NCBI GenBank assembly: GCA_947278105.1 | Contig: CAMYOR010000010.1 | Span: 1-15,345, forward strand | Direction of reading: 5' to 3' | Length of the DNA stretch: 15,345 nucleotides | Source of the DNA: an uncultured Tissierellia bacterium | Lineage (GTDB): Bacteria; Bacillota; Clostridia; Tissierellales; Peptoniphilaceae | Shown here: positions 7,087 through 13,662 of the stretch, in pieces | How positions within the stretch are numbered: the stretch's first letter is position 1 | How the letters are laid out: each line of letters begins with the position of its first letter | Program-made: the position numbers and the translations under genes | The notes under the pieces: model-generated | What the model saw: the letters and a program-made list of their open reading frames with translations, nothing else | The model's database searches: none | What the model was told of the DNA's origin: nothing

Positions 7087-8238
7087 TTGAAGGACCCATA
7101 TATTGTACTGGGCGTAGAGCGCACAGCAAGCAAGGAAGTCATTAAAAAAACCTATCGTCAAAAGGCGAAAAAATACCATCCTGACCTAAATCCCGGTGAT
7201 GAAGAGGCTCATGAAAAGTTTGCAGAGCTATCCAATGCCTATGAGATTCTTCAGGATGATGAAAAGCGCAGTCTTTACGACCAGTATGGGGAAGCCGCCT
7301 TCGAAAATGGAGGGGGTGCCAGCGGATTCGCAGGCGGTTTCTCTTTTGACATGAATGATATTTTCGGGGATCTTTTCGGAGATTTTTTTGGCATGGGTAT
7401 GGGCCGAGGATCTTCCCGGGCTAACCAGACCCGACAGGGGTCGGATATTCGTGTTTTCGTGGAACTCACTTTTAAAGAAGCCGTTTTCGGGGTGAAAAAA
7501 GAGATCCATTTTGATCGAATGGAAAACTGCCCCCATTGCCAGGGGGAGGGGATGGAGCCGGGAACCTCTCGTTCGACCTGCCCGGATTGCGGGGGGAAAG
7601 GCGTTATCAACCGGACCGTCCGCACTCCCTTTGGGACCATGGTCAATCAGGCCTCCTGTTCCCGCTGTCAGGGAACCGGAATGATCATCGACCATCCCTG
7701 CAAGGAATGCCAGGGGACCGGCCAGATCAAAAAGAAAGTGACCTATGAAATTGACATCCCTGCCGGTGTCGATGACGGAAATATCATCCCCCTTTATGGA
7801 AAGGGCAATGTCGGCTATCATGGGGGGGCCGCCGGAGACTGTATGGTGGTTCTTCGGGTAAAAGCATCTTCTTTTTATCAGCGCCGCGGCAAGGACCTCT
7901 ATTTTGATATGCCGATCACCTTTCCTCAGGCGGCTCTGGGAGATACGATCCAAGTTCCCACGCTAACCGGAAAAGAGGCCTTTGATCTTCCTGCCGGAAC
8001 CCAGACAGGGACCCGTTTTACCCTCAAAGGCAAGGGCATTGCAGATGTTCGAAAGGGAAGGCCGGGAAATCTTTACTTTACCGTTCGTATTCAGGTCCCT
8101 GAAAAGCTGAAGAAGGAACAAAGAGAAGCCTTGATTCGCTTTTCAGACACGATGGGGGAAGAAATAGAGATCCAGAAAAAAAGCTTTTGGGAGAATGTGA
8201 AAGATCTTTTTGACGGAAAAGACGAGAATTTTTCGTGA
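7087..8238 (+). CDS. dnaJ: Chaperone DnaJ (Hsp40)
   Basis: DnaJ delivers clients to DnaK and stimulates its ATPase. I take the TTG at 7087 as start: AAGGAG (7075-7080) precedes it by 6 nt and the protein then begins MKDPYIVLGV, the usual DnaJ N-terminus, 383 residues. The in-frame ATG at 7069 has no Shine-Dalgarno and itself overlaps that ribosome binding site. The J domain has HPD at 31-33. A Gly/Phe-rich region follows (about 75-105, with FDMNDIFGDLFGDFFG). Four CxxCxGxG zinc motifs are intact at Cys148/151, 165/168, 191/194 and 205/208. The two C-terminal substrate-binding domains complete the protein. It appears to have its own promoter after the dnaK terminator, unlike a simple four-gene operon. 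Confidence 0.97.
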   Translation: MKDPYIVLGVERTASKEVIKKTYRQKAKKYHPDLNPGDEEAHEKFAELSNAYEILQDDEKRSLYDQYGEAAFENGGGASGFAGGFSFDMNDIFGDLFGDFFGMGMGRGSSRANQTRQGSDIRVFVELTFKEAVFGVKKEIHFDRMENCPHCQGEGMEPGTSRSTCPDCGGKGVINRTVRTPFGTMVNQASCSRCQGTGMIIDHPCKECQGTGQIKKKVTYEIDIPAGVDDGNIIPLYGKGNVGYHGGAAGDCMVVLRVKASSFYQRRGKDLYFDMPITFPQAALGDTIQVPTLTGKEAFDLPAGTQTGTRFTLKGKGIADVRKGRPGNLYFTVRIQVPEKLKKEQREALIRFSDTMGEEIEIQKKSFWENVKDLFDGKDENFS

Positions 8239-8345
8239 AAGAGCGGCGGGAAAGGTTCCGATTCCCGCAGTTACGTTATTTGAAGGAAAGAGGAAGACCT
8301 TTTTTAGAGAGAAAAGGAATTCCGGAAAGAGGGAAGGAGCTAAAG

Positions 8346-9641
8346 GTGAAGACCTTTCTTTTTCATACTCTGGGCTGCAAGGTAAATCAATATGAAAGTG
8401 AAGCCATGGAAGAGCTTTTTCTTCAAAAGGGCTATCAGCCGGCTCAGACAGAAGAAGCCTGCGATGTCTTTGTGATTAACACCTGTTCCGTAACCCATAT
8501 TTCAGATGCCAAGTCCCGAAAGATGATTCGGCGGCTGAAGAAAAAAAATCCTGCGGCCGTCGTCTGTGTGGTGGGCTGTTATGCTCAGCTTGCGCCGGAA
8601 AAACTTCTGGCCATGGACGGAGTGGACGTTGTGATCGGTACCAAGGGCCGATCTTTTCTGGTAGATGCCGTCGAAGAATTTATGGAGACCGGAGAAAAAA
8701 TTGTCCGTGTTCCCAATTTGGAAGAAGTAAGGGCCTATGACCCTTTAACGATTCACACAGAGCTTTCCAATACCAGGGCTGCCTTGAAGATTCAAGAAGG
8801 CTGCGATATGTACTGCTCTTATTGCATCATTCCTCATGCCCGGGGTCATATTGCCTCCAGACCGCTTTCATCTCTCCTTGAAGAAGCAAAGGGACTTTCC
8901 CAAAGAGGATTTCAGGAGATCGTCCTTACCGGCATTCATGTGGCAAGCTATGGAAAAGAGGGAAAGGAGGGTCTGGACCTAATTGATGTGGTTGAATCCC
9001 TGGCCATGATCAGGGGGATCCAAAGGATCCGCCTTTCTAGTATTGAGCCCCGGTGGGTGACGGCGGAAAAATTGAAACGTCTGAAAGATACCGGAAAATT
9101 TTGCGATCACTTTCACCTTTCCCTGCAAAGCGGTTCTGATCGGGTCTTAAAACGGATGAATCGGAAATATGATACACTGGTTTACAAGGAGAAGATAGAT
9201 CAGATCCGTGAAGTATTTCCGGATGCGGGCCTGACAACGGATGTCATTGTAGGTTTTCCCGGGGAAGAGGAGGAAGACTTTCAAAGGACCCTGAATTTTG
9301 TCCGAGAAATTGGTTTTTTGAAAGTCCATGTTTTTCCTTATTCCCGGAGGGAAGGAACCCCTGCCGCTGACTTTGCCTGTCAGGTGAGCCCTGAGATAAA
9401 AAAAGAAAGGGCGAGAAGGCTGGGAGCCCTGGAAAGAGAGCTGGCTGAGGCTTTTCTAAAGGATCAGCTGGGGAAAAAAGCACGGGTTCTTTTTGAAAGT
9501 GAAAAGAGGGGGCCTTTTTTGGAGGGTTATACAACCAATTACATTCGAGTTCGCCTTCCCCGGCATTTTCACGTGGAAAATCAAATAGTGGAAGGTCGGC
9601 TGGCTCCAGGATCTGGCCGCATGCTCAGCTTAAACTTATAG
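8346..9641 (+). CDS. mtaB: tRNA (t6A37) methylthiotransferase MtaB
   Basis: MtaB is a radical SAM enzyme that converts t6A37 to ms2t6A37 in tRNAs reading ANN codons. The GTG at 8346 follows GGAAGGAG (8332-8339) by 6 nt and gives MKTFLFHTLGCKVNQYES, the standard MtaB N-terminus, 431 residues. The first cluster is bound by Cys11 (LGCKVNQ), Cys47 (NTCSVT) and Cys78 (VGCYAQ). The radical SAM cluster is CDMYCSYC (Cys153, 157, 160). GCKVNQ, LTGIHVASYG, TDVIVGFPGE and FPYSRREGTPA are typical of the MtaB branch rather than MiaB. A C-terminal TRAM-like segment follows. The frame is open back to a GTG at 8235 overlapping the dnaJ stop, but the 37 extra residues are Arg/Lys/Glu-rich and unlike the family. 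The stop overlaps the hit ribosome binding site. Confidence 0.95.
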   Translation: MKTFLFHTLGCKVNQYESEAMEELFLQKGYQPAQTEEACDVFVINTCSVTHISDAKSRKMIRRLKKKNPAAVVCVVGCYAQLAPEKLLAMDGVDVVIGTKGRSFLVDAVEEFMETGEKIVRVPNLEEVRAYDPLTIHTELSNTRAALKIQEGCDMYCSYCIIPHARGHIASRPLSSLLEEAKGLSQRGFQEIVLTGIHVASYGKEGKEGLDLIDVVESLAMIRGIQRIRLSSIEPRWVTAEKLKRLKDTGKFCDHFHLSLQSGSDRVLKRMNRKYDTLVYKEKIDQIREVFPDAGLTTDVIVGFPGEEEEDFQRTLNFVREIGFLKVHVFPYSRREGTPAADFACQVSPEIKKERARRLGALERELAEAFLKDQLGKKARVLFESEKRGPFLEGYTTNYIRVRLPRHFHVENQIVEGRLAPGSGRMLSLNL

Positions 9642-9651
9642 GAGGCTTTAA

Positions 9652-10002
9652 ATGGAAGACTGTATTTTTTGCAAGCTTGCTAATCATGAAATTCCCACCG
9701 ATATCGTCTATGAAGATGATCGGTTGACTGCGTTTAAAGACACCAATCCCAAGGCAAAAATTCATTATCTTTTTGTTCCGAAAAAACACATCTCTTCTCT
9801 GAATGACCTTTCTGAAGATGGCTCTATTATGGCGGACATTATTCAGGCAATTATTAAGGTGGCTAAGAAAGAGGGTGTTGATCGGTCCGGTTACCGGATT
9901 GTCAGCAATTGTGGTAAAGACGGCGGCCAATCGGTTCAGCATCTACATGTACACTTTTTAGCCGGTGAATCCATTCGCTTCCCCGGTTTTGACGAGGGCT
10001 GA
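9652..10002 (+). CDS. HIT-family nucleotide hydrolase (HinT-like)
   Basis: This is a histidine-triad protein of 116 residues, the usual size. Bacterial members hydrolyse nucleoside phosphoramidates or AMP conjugates; the natural substrate here is not known. The catalytic triad motif QHLHVH is at about 96-101. CIFC at 4-7 with the later FVPKKH matches the zinc-binding positions of many HIT proteins. The ATG at 9652 follows GGAGG (9641-9645), which shares a base with the mtaB stop, so the two genes are closely linked. A HIT gene after mtaB is a common Firmicute arrangement. The stop codon lies in the loop of a terminator. Confidence 0.93.
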   Translation: MEDCIFCKLANHEIPTDIVYEDDRLTAFKDTNPKAKIHYLFVPKKHISSLNDLSEDGSIMADIIQAIIKVAKKEGVDRSGYRIVSNCGKDGGQSVQHLHVHFLAGESIRFPGFDEG

Positions 10003-10018
10003 TTGCCCTCTTTTTTTT
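9994..10018 (+). terminator. Rho-independent terminator overlapping the end of the hit gene
   Basis: GAGGGC (9994-9999), a 5-nt loop holding the hit stop codon, and GCCCTC (10005-10010) form a 6-bp stem followed by eight T residues (10011-10018). The last two codons of the gene form the left arm. Confidence 0.88.
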
Positions 10019-10024
10019 CTGAAT

Positions 10025-10041
10025 GGGCGCTTCATTCGCCC
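10025..10041 (+). promoter_or_regulatory. Small hairpin before the lipoprotein ribosome binding site
   Basis: GGGCG (10025-10029) can pair with CGCCC (10037-10041) around a 7-nt loop, 4 nt before the AAAGGAG site of the next gene. A second GCCCTC (10038-10043) could compete with the terminator's right arm for GAGGGC at 9994. Pairing potential only; function is speculative. Confidence 0.35.
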
Positions 10042-10058
10042 TCAGAAAGGAGCATACA

Positions 10059-10628
10059 ATGAAAAAGAAAATTTGGTTGGTCTTTCTTGCTATGGTCCTA
10101 GTTTTTTCAGCCTGTGGACCCGGAAAAGGAAAGATTACTGCAGGTCAGGAGCCGGTTTCCGTTGCTCCCGAGGACCTTTCTCTTTCCTCTGAGGCAAATG
10201 ATCCTCGGTCGGCTTCTAAAGAAAGCAAGGTTCCGGAAGAGGTTCTTCCTGAAGAAAGGCCCCTCACCCAGGAGGAAAAAGATCGGCTGAAGCTTTTTGT
10301 AAAAGATCTGGAGGGCTTTCCTTTTTCTTCGGCCGGCTCTAGTCTTCGGGCAGCCCAGCTTTTTGCCCAGCTGGAAAACGATTTTATTTTTTATCCTCAG
10401 TGCAAGCTGGGTGTAGATCAGTACATCCTCGAAGAATATAAAAAATTGCAGGATCCGGAAAATTATGATAAAACCATGAATATTCTTATTGAAATGAGAA
10501 AAAAATACCGGGAGAAGCCCGAAGAAATTGAGGCTTTGGCTGCGGATGCCGGAGTGAAAATTCAGCCAGTTTTACAAGAAAAAATGCAGGATGAGCTTTT
10601 TAAAGCTCTGAATGTTAAGAAAAATTAA
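10059..10628 (+). CDS. Putative lipoprotein of unknown function
   Basis: I do not recognise this family. The ATG at 10059 follows AAAGGAG (10046-10052) by 6 nt. The 189-residue product begins MKKKIWLVFLAMVLVFSAC: a positive N-terminus, a hydrophobic stretch and a lipobox-like FSAC with Cys19. It is therefore probably processed by signal peptidase II and anchored on the outer face of the membrane. Residues 20-70 are a low-complexity linker rich in Ser, Glu, Pro and Lys. The rest (about 70-189) is charged and mostly helical in character, with segments such as RPLTQEEKDRLKLFVKDLE and a helical C-terminus. Only one Cys (QCKLG) occurs after the lipobox. There are no membrane segments beyond the signal. 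No promoter of its own is evident; it may rely on readthrough of the upstream terminator. Confidence 0.8.
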   Translation: MKKKIWLVFLAMVLVFSACGPGKGKITAGQEPVSVAPEDLSLSSEANDPRSASKESKVPEEVLPEERPLTQEEKDRLKLFVKDLEGFPFSSAGSSLRAAQLFAQLENDFIFYPQCKLGVDQYILEEYKKLQDPENYDKTMNILIEMRKKYREKPEEIEALAADAGVKIQPVLQEKMQDELFKALNVKKN

Positions 10629-10655
10629 GGGCCCGGATCGAATGGGAGCCAGGTC

Positions 10656-10684
10656 TTTACAATTTCTCTCATCTTTTATATTAT
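10656..10684 (+). promoter_or_regulatory. Promoter for the ATPase-vor operon
   Basis: A -35 box TTTACA (10656-10661) and a -10 box TATTAT (10679-10684) lie 17 nt apart. Transcription would start near 10691 and leave a leader of about 131 nt before the ATG at 10822. Confidence 0.7.
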
Positions 10685-10719
10685 TAATATTAGTGAGGTT
10701 CCAGCAGAGAAAAAATAAA

Positions 10720-10742
10720 GATCATTTCGCCGCAGTATGATC
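10720..10742. promoter_or_regulatory. Inverted repeat in the leader of the ATPase-vor operon
   Basis: GATCAT (10720-10725) and ATGATC (10737-10742) are perfect inverted arms with 11 nt between them, about 30 nt after the predicted transcription start. This could be an operator or a short RNA hairpin. No known regulator was matched to it. Confidence 0.4.
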
Positions 10743-10752
10743 ATTATTTAAC

Positions 10753-10767
10753 AATTTTTTCAAAATC
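10753..10767. promoter_or_regulatory. Weak CodY-like box
   Basis: AATTTTTTCAAAATC matches 12 of 15 positions of the CodY consensus AATTTTCWGAAAATT. CodY responds to branched-chain amino acids and GTP, which would fit the downstream genes. The region is AT-rich, so a chance match is likely enough, and whether this organism has CodY is not known. Confidence 0.25.
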
Positions 10768-10821
10768 TGCTCTTCACTTTTTAACTTTAGGAAAACGTTT
10801 AATATATAGAGGGAGGCCGAT

Positions 10822-11517
10822 ATGACGGAGGATGATAAGAGGATTTTCATAGTATATGGGCACCTCGGTTCTGGAAAAAGCGAGTTTGCAACCAACTATG
10901 CGATCTATCTGAGAAAAAAATACAATCCTGTCGCTATCATTGACCTGGACACGATCAGTATGTACTTCCGCGTCCGCGGCATCGCCGACGTTTTTAAAGA
11001 ACATGACATTGAGCTTTTAGCAAGCTCACTAAAGAGCTCAGACACCCTGGATATTCCAGCTTTGGATGCCCGCAATGTCGTGCCCTTTCAAAATAAGGCC
11101 TATCATGCGGTGGTTGACACGGGCGGCGATCCTAAGGGGACGCTGATACTTCGATATTATAAGGATTTCCTTAAAAACGAAACGGAAACCTTATATGTCA
11201 TGAATGCGAACCGTCAGGATACGAGCACAGCCGATAAGGTCCAGGAATTTATGGAAAATATTGCGGCATTTTCAGGGAAACCTGTCGACTATATTGTAAA
11301 TACCACGCATATGTTGCGCGAAACTAAGCCCGAAGATATTTTAAGAGGGGCAGAGCTGGCCGAAGAGGTCAGCAAAACGACCGGCGTACCCATTAAATAT
11401 CATGTGGGTCTTGAATCAGTGGTCAATCAGATCAAGGAAGATCCGGCCGTGAGTGAGGATGTAAAGCAGAAGCTTTTTCCCATTCATCTCTATCTGCGTT
11501 CAGATTGGATGATTTAA
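10822..11517 (+). CDS. P-loop ATPase of unknown function, linked to vor genes
   Basis: A 231-residue nucleotide-binding protein. GHLGSGKS (13-20) is a standard Walker A motif, and IDLDTISMYFRVRG (40-53) places an Asp-x-Asp and an Arg-rich stretch where the switch region of MinD/CobB-like ATPases lies. VVDTGGDPKG (about 97-106) resembles their second Asp motif, and YIVNTTH (about residue 155-160) could contribute to base recognition. This points to the SIMIBI-type ATPase group, but not to a substrate. From memory, related ATPases of unknown role occur next to 2-oxoacid oxidoreductase genes in clostridia. The ATG at 10822 has AGAGGGAGG (10808-10816) at 5 nt spacing. It is 68 nt upstream of the ferredoxin subunit with no terminator between, so it is probably in the same operon. 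A role in enzyme maturation or cluster delivery is only a guess. Confidence 0.85.
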   Translation: MTEDDKRIFIVYGHLGSGKSEFATNYAIYLRKKYNPVAIIDLDTISMYFRVRGIADVFKEHDIELLASSLKSSDTLDIPALDARNVVPFQNKAYHAVVDTGGDPKGTLILRYYKDFLKNETETLYVMNANRQDTSTADKVQEFMENIAAFSGKPVDYIVNTTHMLRETKPEDILRGAELAEEVSKTTGVPIKYHVGLESVVNQIKEDPAVSEDVKQKLFPIHLYLRSDWMI

Positions 11518-11585
11518 GGATTAGGTGGAATGCTTGGTTGTTAGAAGGCCTATTTAGAGAAGGAGTTCGCTGAAAAGGAGGAACT

Positions 11586-11822
11586 ATGGGAACTGAAACA
11601 AAAAAGGCAAAAGGACGGGTTGTATTTGATACAGACCGTTGTAAAGGTTGTGGATTATGTGTCGCTTTTTGCCCCACGAAGACCTTAGCAATTGACGAAT
11701 CTGCTATCAACGCTAAGGGTTATTCACCCGCCGTTGCTGCTTACCCGGAGAAGTGCGTAGGGTGTGGAACCTGCGCAATTTGTTGTCCGGATTCTATTAT
11801 TACGGTTTATCGGGAGGACTAG
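11586..11822 (+). CDS. vorD: 2-oxoacid:ferredoxin oxidoreductase, ferredoxin-like delta subunit
   Basis: A 78-residue protein with two 4Fe-4S motifs of the form CxxCxxCxxxCP: Cys19, 22, 25, 29 and Cys57, 60, 63, 67. The size and a short N-terminal strand before the first motif match the delta subunit of four-subunit 2-oxoacid oxidoreductases (Vor/Kor/Por). It carries electrons from the TPP-bound intermediate to external ferredoxin. The ATG at 11586 follows AAGGAGG (11575-11581). The stop is immediately before the alpha subunit, whose ribosome binding site lies inside this gene, so they are translationally linked. An extra Cys66 next to the last ligand is present. The specificity (branched-chain 2-oxoacids versus 2-oxoglutarate) cannot be read from this subunit. 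Confidence 0.9.
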   Translation: MGTETKKAKGRVVFDTDRCKGCGLCVAFCPTKTLAIDESAINAKGYSPAVAAYPEKCVGCGTCAICCPDSIITVYRED

Positions 11823-11823
11823 T

Positions 11824-12912
11824 ATGGCTAAATGTGTAGCAACGACTCCATCAGGAGAGAAAAAAGTATTAATGAAGGGCAATGAAGCCGTAGCGGAAGC
11901 TGCTATTCAGGCCGGCTGCCGTCATTTCTTCGGCTATCCGATTACCCCACAGAGTGAAGTGGCTGAGTACTTCGCAAAGGAACTGCCCAAATATGAGGAC
12001 GGCTGCTTTTTACAGGCAGAATCAGAAGTTGCCGCAATTAACATGCTTTACGGTGCCGCTGGTGCGGGTGCCCGTGTCATGACCTCCTCCTCTTCTCCCG
12101 GCATCTCCCTGATGCAGGAAGGAATTTCTTACTGCGCCGGAGCAGATCTGCCTGTCGTGATTGTCAACATGATGCGCGGCGGCCCAGGACTTGGCTCCAT
12201 CCAGCCTTCTCAGACTGATTATTTTCAGTCGACCCGCGGCGGCGGCAATGGCGATTATCGCTGCGTCGTTTATTCTCCAGCATCCATTCAAGAGTTAGTG
12301 GACCTGGTTATGAAAGCTTTTGATACCGCTGATAAATATCGTCTCCCCACCATGGTCGTTGGCGATGGGATGATCGGTCAGATGATGGAACCGGTTCAAT
12401 TCCCGGAAAGAGGAGTTGATCCGAAGAGCCTGCCAGAGAAAGAATGGTCCTTGGGTGCGAGCAATAAGAAGCAGCGCAATATCGTAAACTCCCTGTATCT
12501 GTCCACAGACGAACTGGAAGCTTCCAATAAAATGCACCAGAATAAATATGATGAGATCATCAAGAATGAAAAGATGGTCGAATCCCAAAACGTCAAGGGA
12601 GCCGATATTGTCATTACCGCTTACGGGACAACTTCCCGTATCTGCCGGACCGCTATTGAACAGCTGGAAAAAGAGGGAATTCACTGCGGAATCATTCGCC
12701 CCATTACCCTTTGGCCATTCCCATATGAGGCCTACAAGGAAGTTGAATGCGATGATATCCTCGTCGTTGAATTGAATCTCGGCCAGATGATTGATGATGT
12801 CAAGATTGCGGTTGAAGGAAAACAAAAGGTTCACTTCTACGGACGCCAGGGCGGCGCGATTATGACCGCTGAGGAAATCGTGGACGAAGTTAAGAAAATT
12901 TTAGGGAGATAG
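11824..12912 (+). CDS. vorB: 2-oxoacid:ferredoxin oxidoreductase alpha subunit (VorB-like)
   Basis: A 362-residue subunit with the pyruvate:ferredoxin oxidoreductase N-terminal fold. With the beta subunit it builds the active site that decarboxylates a 2-oxoacid and forms acyl-CoA. GYPITPQSE begins at residue 37, and AESEVAAINMLYGAAGAGAR, TSSSSPGISLM and GGPGLGSIQPSQTDYF follow, all typical of this subunit. The C-terminal domain has IIRPITLWPFP and VVELNLGQM. The start at ATG 11824 has GGGAGG (11812-11817) within vorD and only one base between vorD stop and this start. Sequence style fits proteins annotated as 3-methyl-2-oxobutanoate dehydrogenase subunit VorB in clostridia. The neighbouring brnQ supports that substrate, but 2-oxoglutarate (KorA) remains possible. 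Arg codons are mostly CGT/CGC. Confidence 0.92.
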   Translation: MAKCVATTPSGEKKVLMKGNEAVAEAAIQAGCRHFFGYPITPQSEVAEYFAKELPKYEDGCFLQAESEVAAINMLYGAAGAGARVMTSSSSPGISLMQEGISYCAGADLPVVIVNMMRGGPGLGSIQPSQTDYFQSTRGGGNGDYRCVVYSPASIQELVDLVMKAFDTADKYRLPTMVVGDGMIGQMMEPVQFPERGVDPKSLPEKEWSLGASNKKQRNIVNSLYLSTDELEASNKMHQNKYDEIIKNEKMVESQNVKGADIVITAYGTTSRICRTAIEQLEKEGIHCGIIRPITLWPFPYEAYKEVECDDILVVELNLGQMIDDVKIAVEGKQKVHFYGRQGGAIMTAEEIVDEVKKILGR

Positions 12913-12914
12913 TT

Positions 12915-13661
12915 ATGAGTGAAAAAGTGATTTATCAAAAATCTGAGGGTTTAACCAATAACGAACTTCATTACTGTCCAGGCTGCACTCATGGCGTCGT
13001 CCATAAACTCGTTGCAGAGTGTTTGGTAGAGCTCGGAGTTCTGGAAGACTCCATCGGCATCGCCCCTGTCGGCTGCGCAGTTCTGGCCTACAATTATTTC
13101 AACTGTGATGTCGCTGAAGCCGCCCACGGCCGTGCACCAGCTGTCGCTACGGGAATTAAGCGTTTTCGTCCGGACAAGTTCGTATTCACCTACCAGGGCG
13201 ATGGCGATTTAGCCTCGATCGGTGTTGATGAAATCGTTCAGGTTGCCCACCGCGGCGAGAAAATTTCCACTATTTTTATCAATAACACTGTCTACGGCAT
13301 GACCGGCGGCCAGATGGCTCCAACCACCTTAGTGGGCCAAGTCACCACGACCAGCCCTTACGGCCGTGATGAAGATTGGTGCGGGAAACCCCTGCGCGTT
13401 GCAGAAATGCTCGCTACCATTGACGGCTGCAAGTTTGCAGAGCGCGTTGCTGTGGATACTCCAGCCCATATCCGTCAGGCCAAGGAAGCGATCAAGAAGT
13501 GCTTCCAGATTCAATTGGATGGCAAGGGCTTCGGCATAGTTGAGGTCTTATCGACCTGCCCAACCAACTGGGGCATGACTCCTATCGAGGCCATGAAGAG
13601 GGTAGGCGAGGAAATGATTCCTTACTTTCCATTAGGACAGTTCAAAAAGGAGGCCAACTAA
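12915..13661 (+). CDS. vorA: 2-oxoacid:ferredoxin oxidoreductase beta subunit, TPP-binding (VorA-like)
   Basis: A 248-residue thiamine-pyrophosphate subunit. CPGC at 21-24 is the conserved N-terminal cysteine pair of the beta subunit. GDGD (95-98) and NN (123-124) form the TPP/Mg binding motif GDGx(about 25)NN, and NTVYGMTGGQMAPTT follows as in other family members. The subunit carries out decarboxylation of the 2-oxoacid and passes electrons to the clusters. The ATG at 12915 is 2 nt after the vorB stop, with GGGAGA inside the end of vorB, so the genes are coupled. Next comes the gamma subunit one base after its stop. The protein is full length, and no key residue is missing. Confidence 0.93.
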   Translation: MSEKVIYQKSEGLTNNELHYCPGCTHGVVHKLVAECLVELGVLEDSIGIAPVGCAVLAYNYFNCDVAEAAHGRAPAVATGIKRFRPDKFVFTYQGDGDLASIGVDEIVQVAHRGEKISTIFINNTVYGMTGGQMAPTTLVGQVTTTSPYGRDEDWCGKPLRVAEMLATIDGCKFAERVAVDTPAHIRQAKEAIKKCFQIQLDGKGFGIVEVLSTCPTNWGMTPIEAMKRVGEEMIPYFPLGQFKKEAN

Positions 13662-13662
13662 T

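Noticed and set aside
7228..7953. Open frame of 241 codons on the minus strand across dnaJ
   Set aside because: It lies wholly opposite dnaJ, whose motifs are intact, has no ribosome binding site and no recognisable domain. It follows from the codon bias of dnaJ.
10629..10655. Terminator after the lipoprotein gene
   Set aside because: GGCCC and GGGAGCC could pair with a bulge, but no T-tract follows, so the support is too weak.
10790..10803. CcpA (cre) site at the AAACGTTT palindrome
   Set aside because: Only the centre fits; the first T and the final CA of the cre consensus are missing.
10780..10808. Second promoter TTTAAC/TATATA just before the ATPase gene
   Set aside because: Transcription would start at about 10815, within the ribosome binding site, so the message would lack it. 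The promoter at 10656 is better placed.
12295..12834. Open frame of 179 codons on the minus strand across vorB
   Set aside because: It is a mirror of a well-supported coding gene, with no motif or initiation signal.
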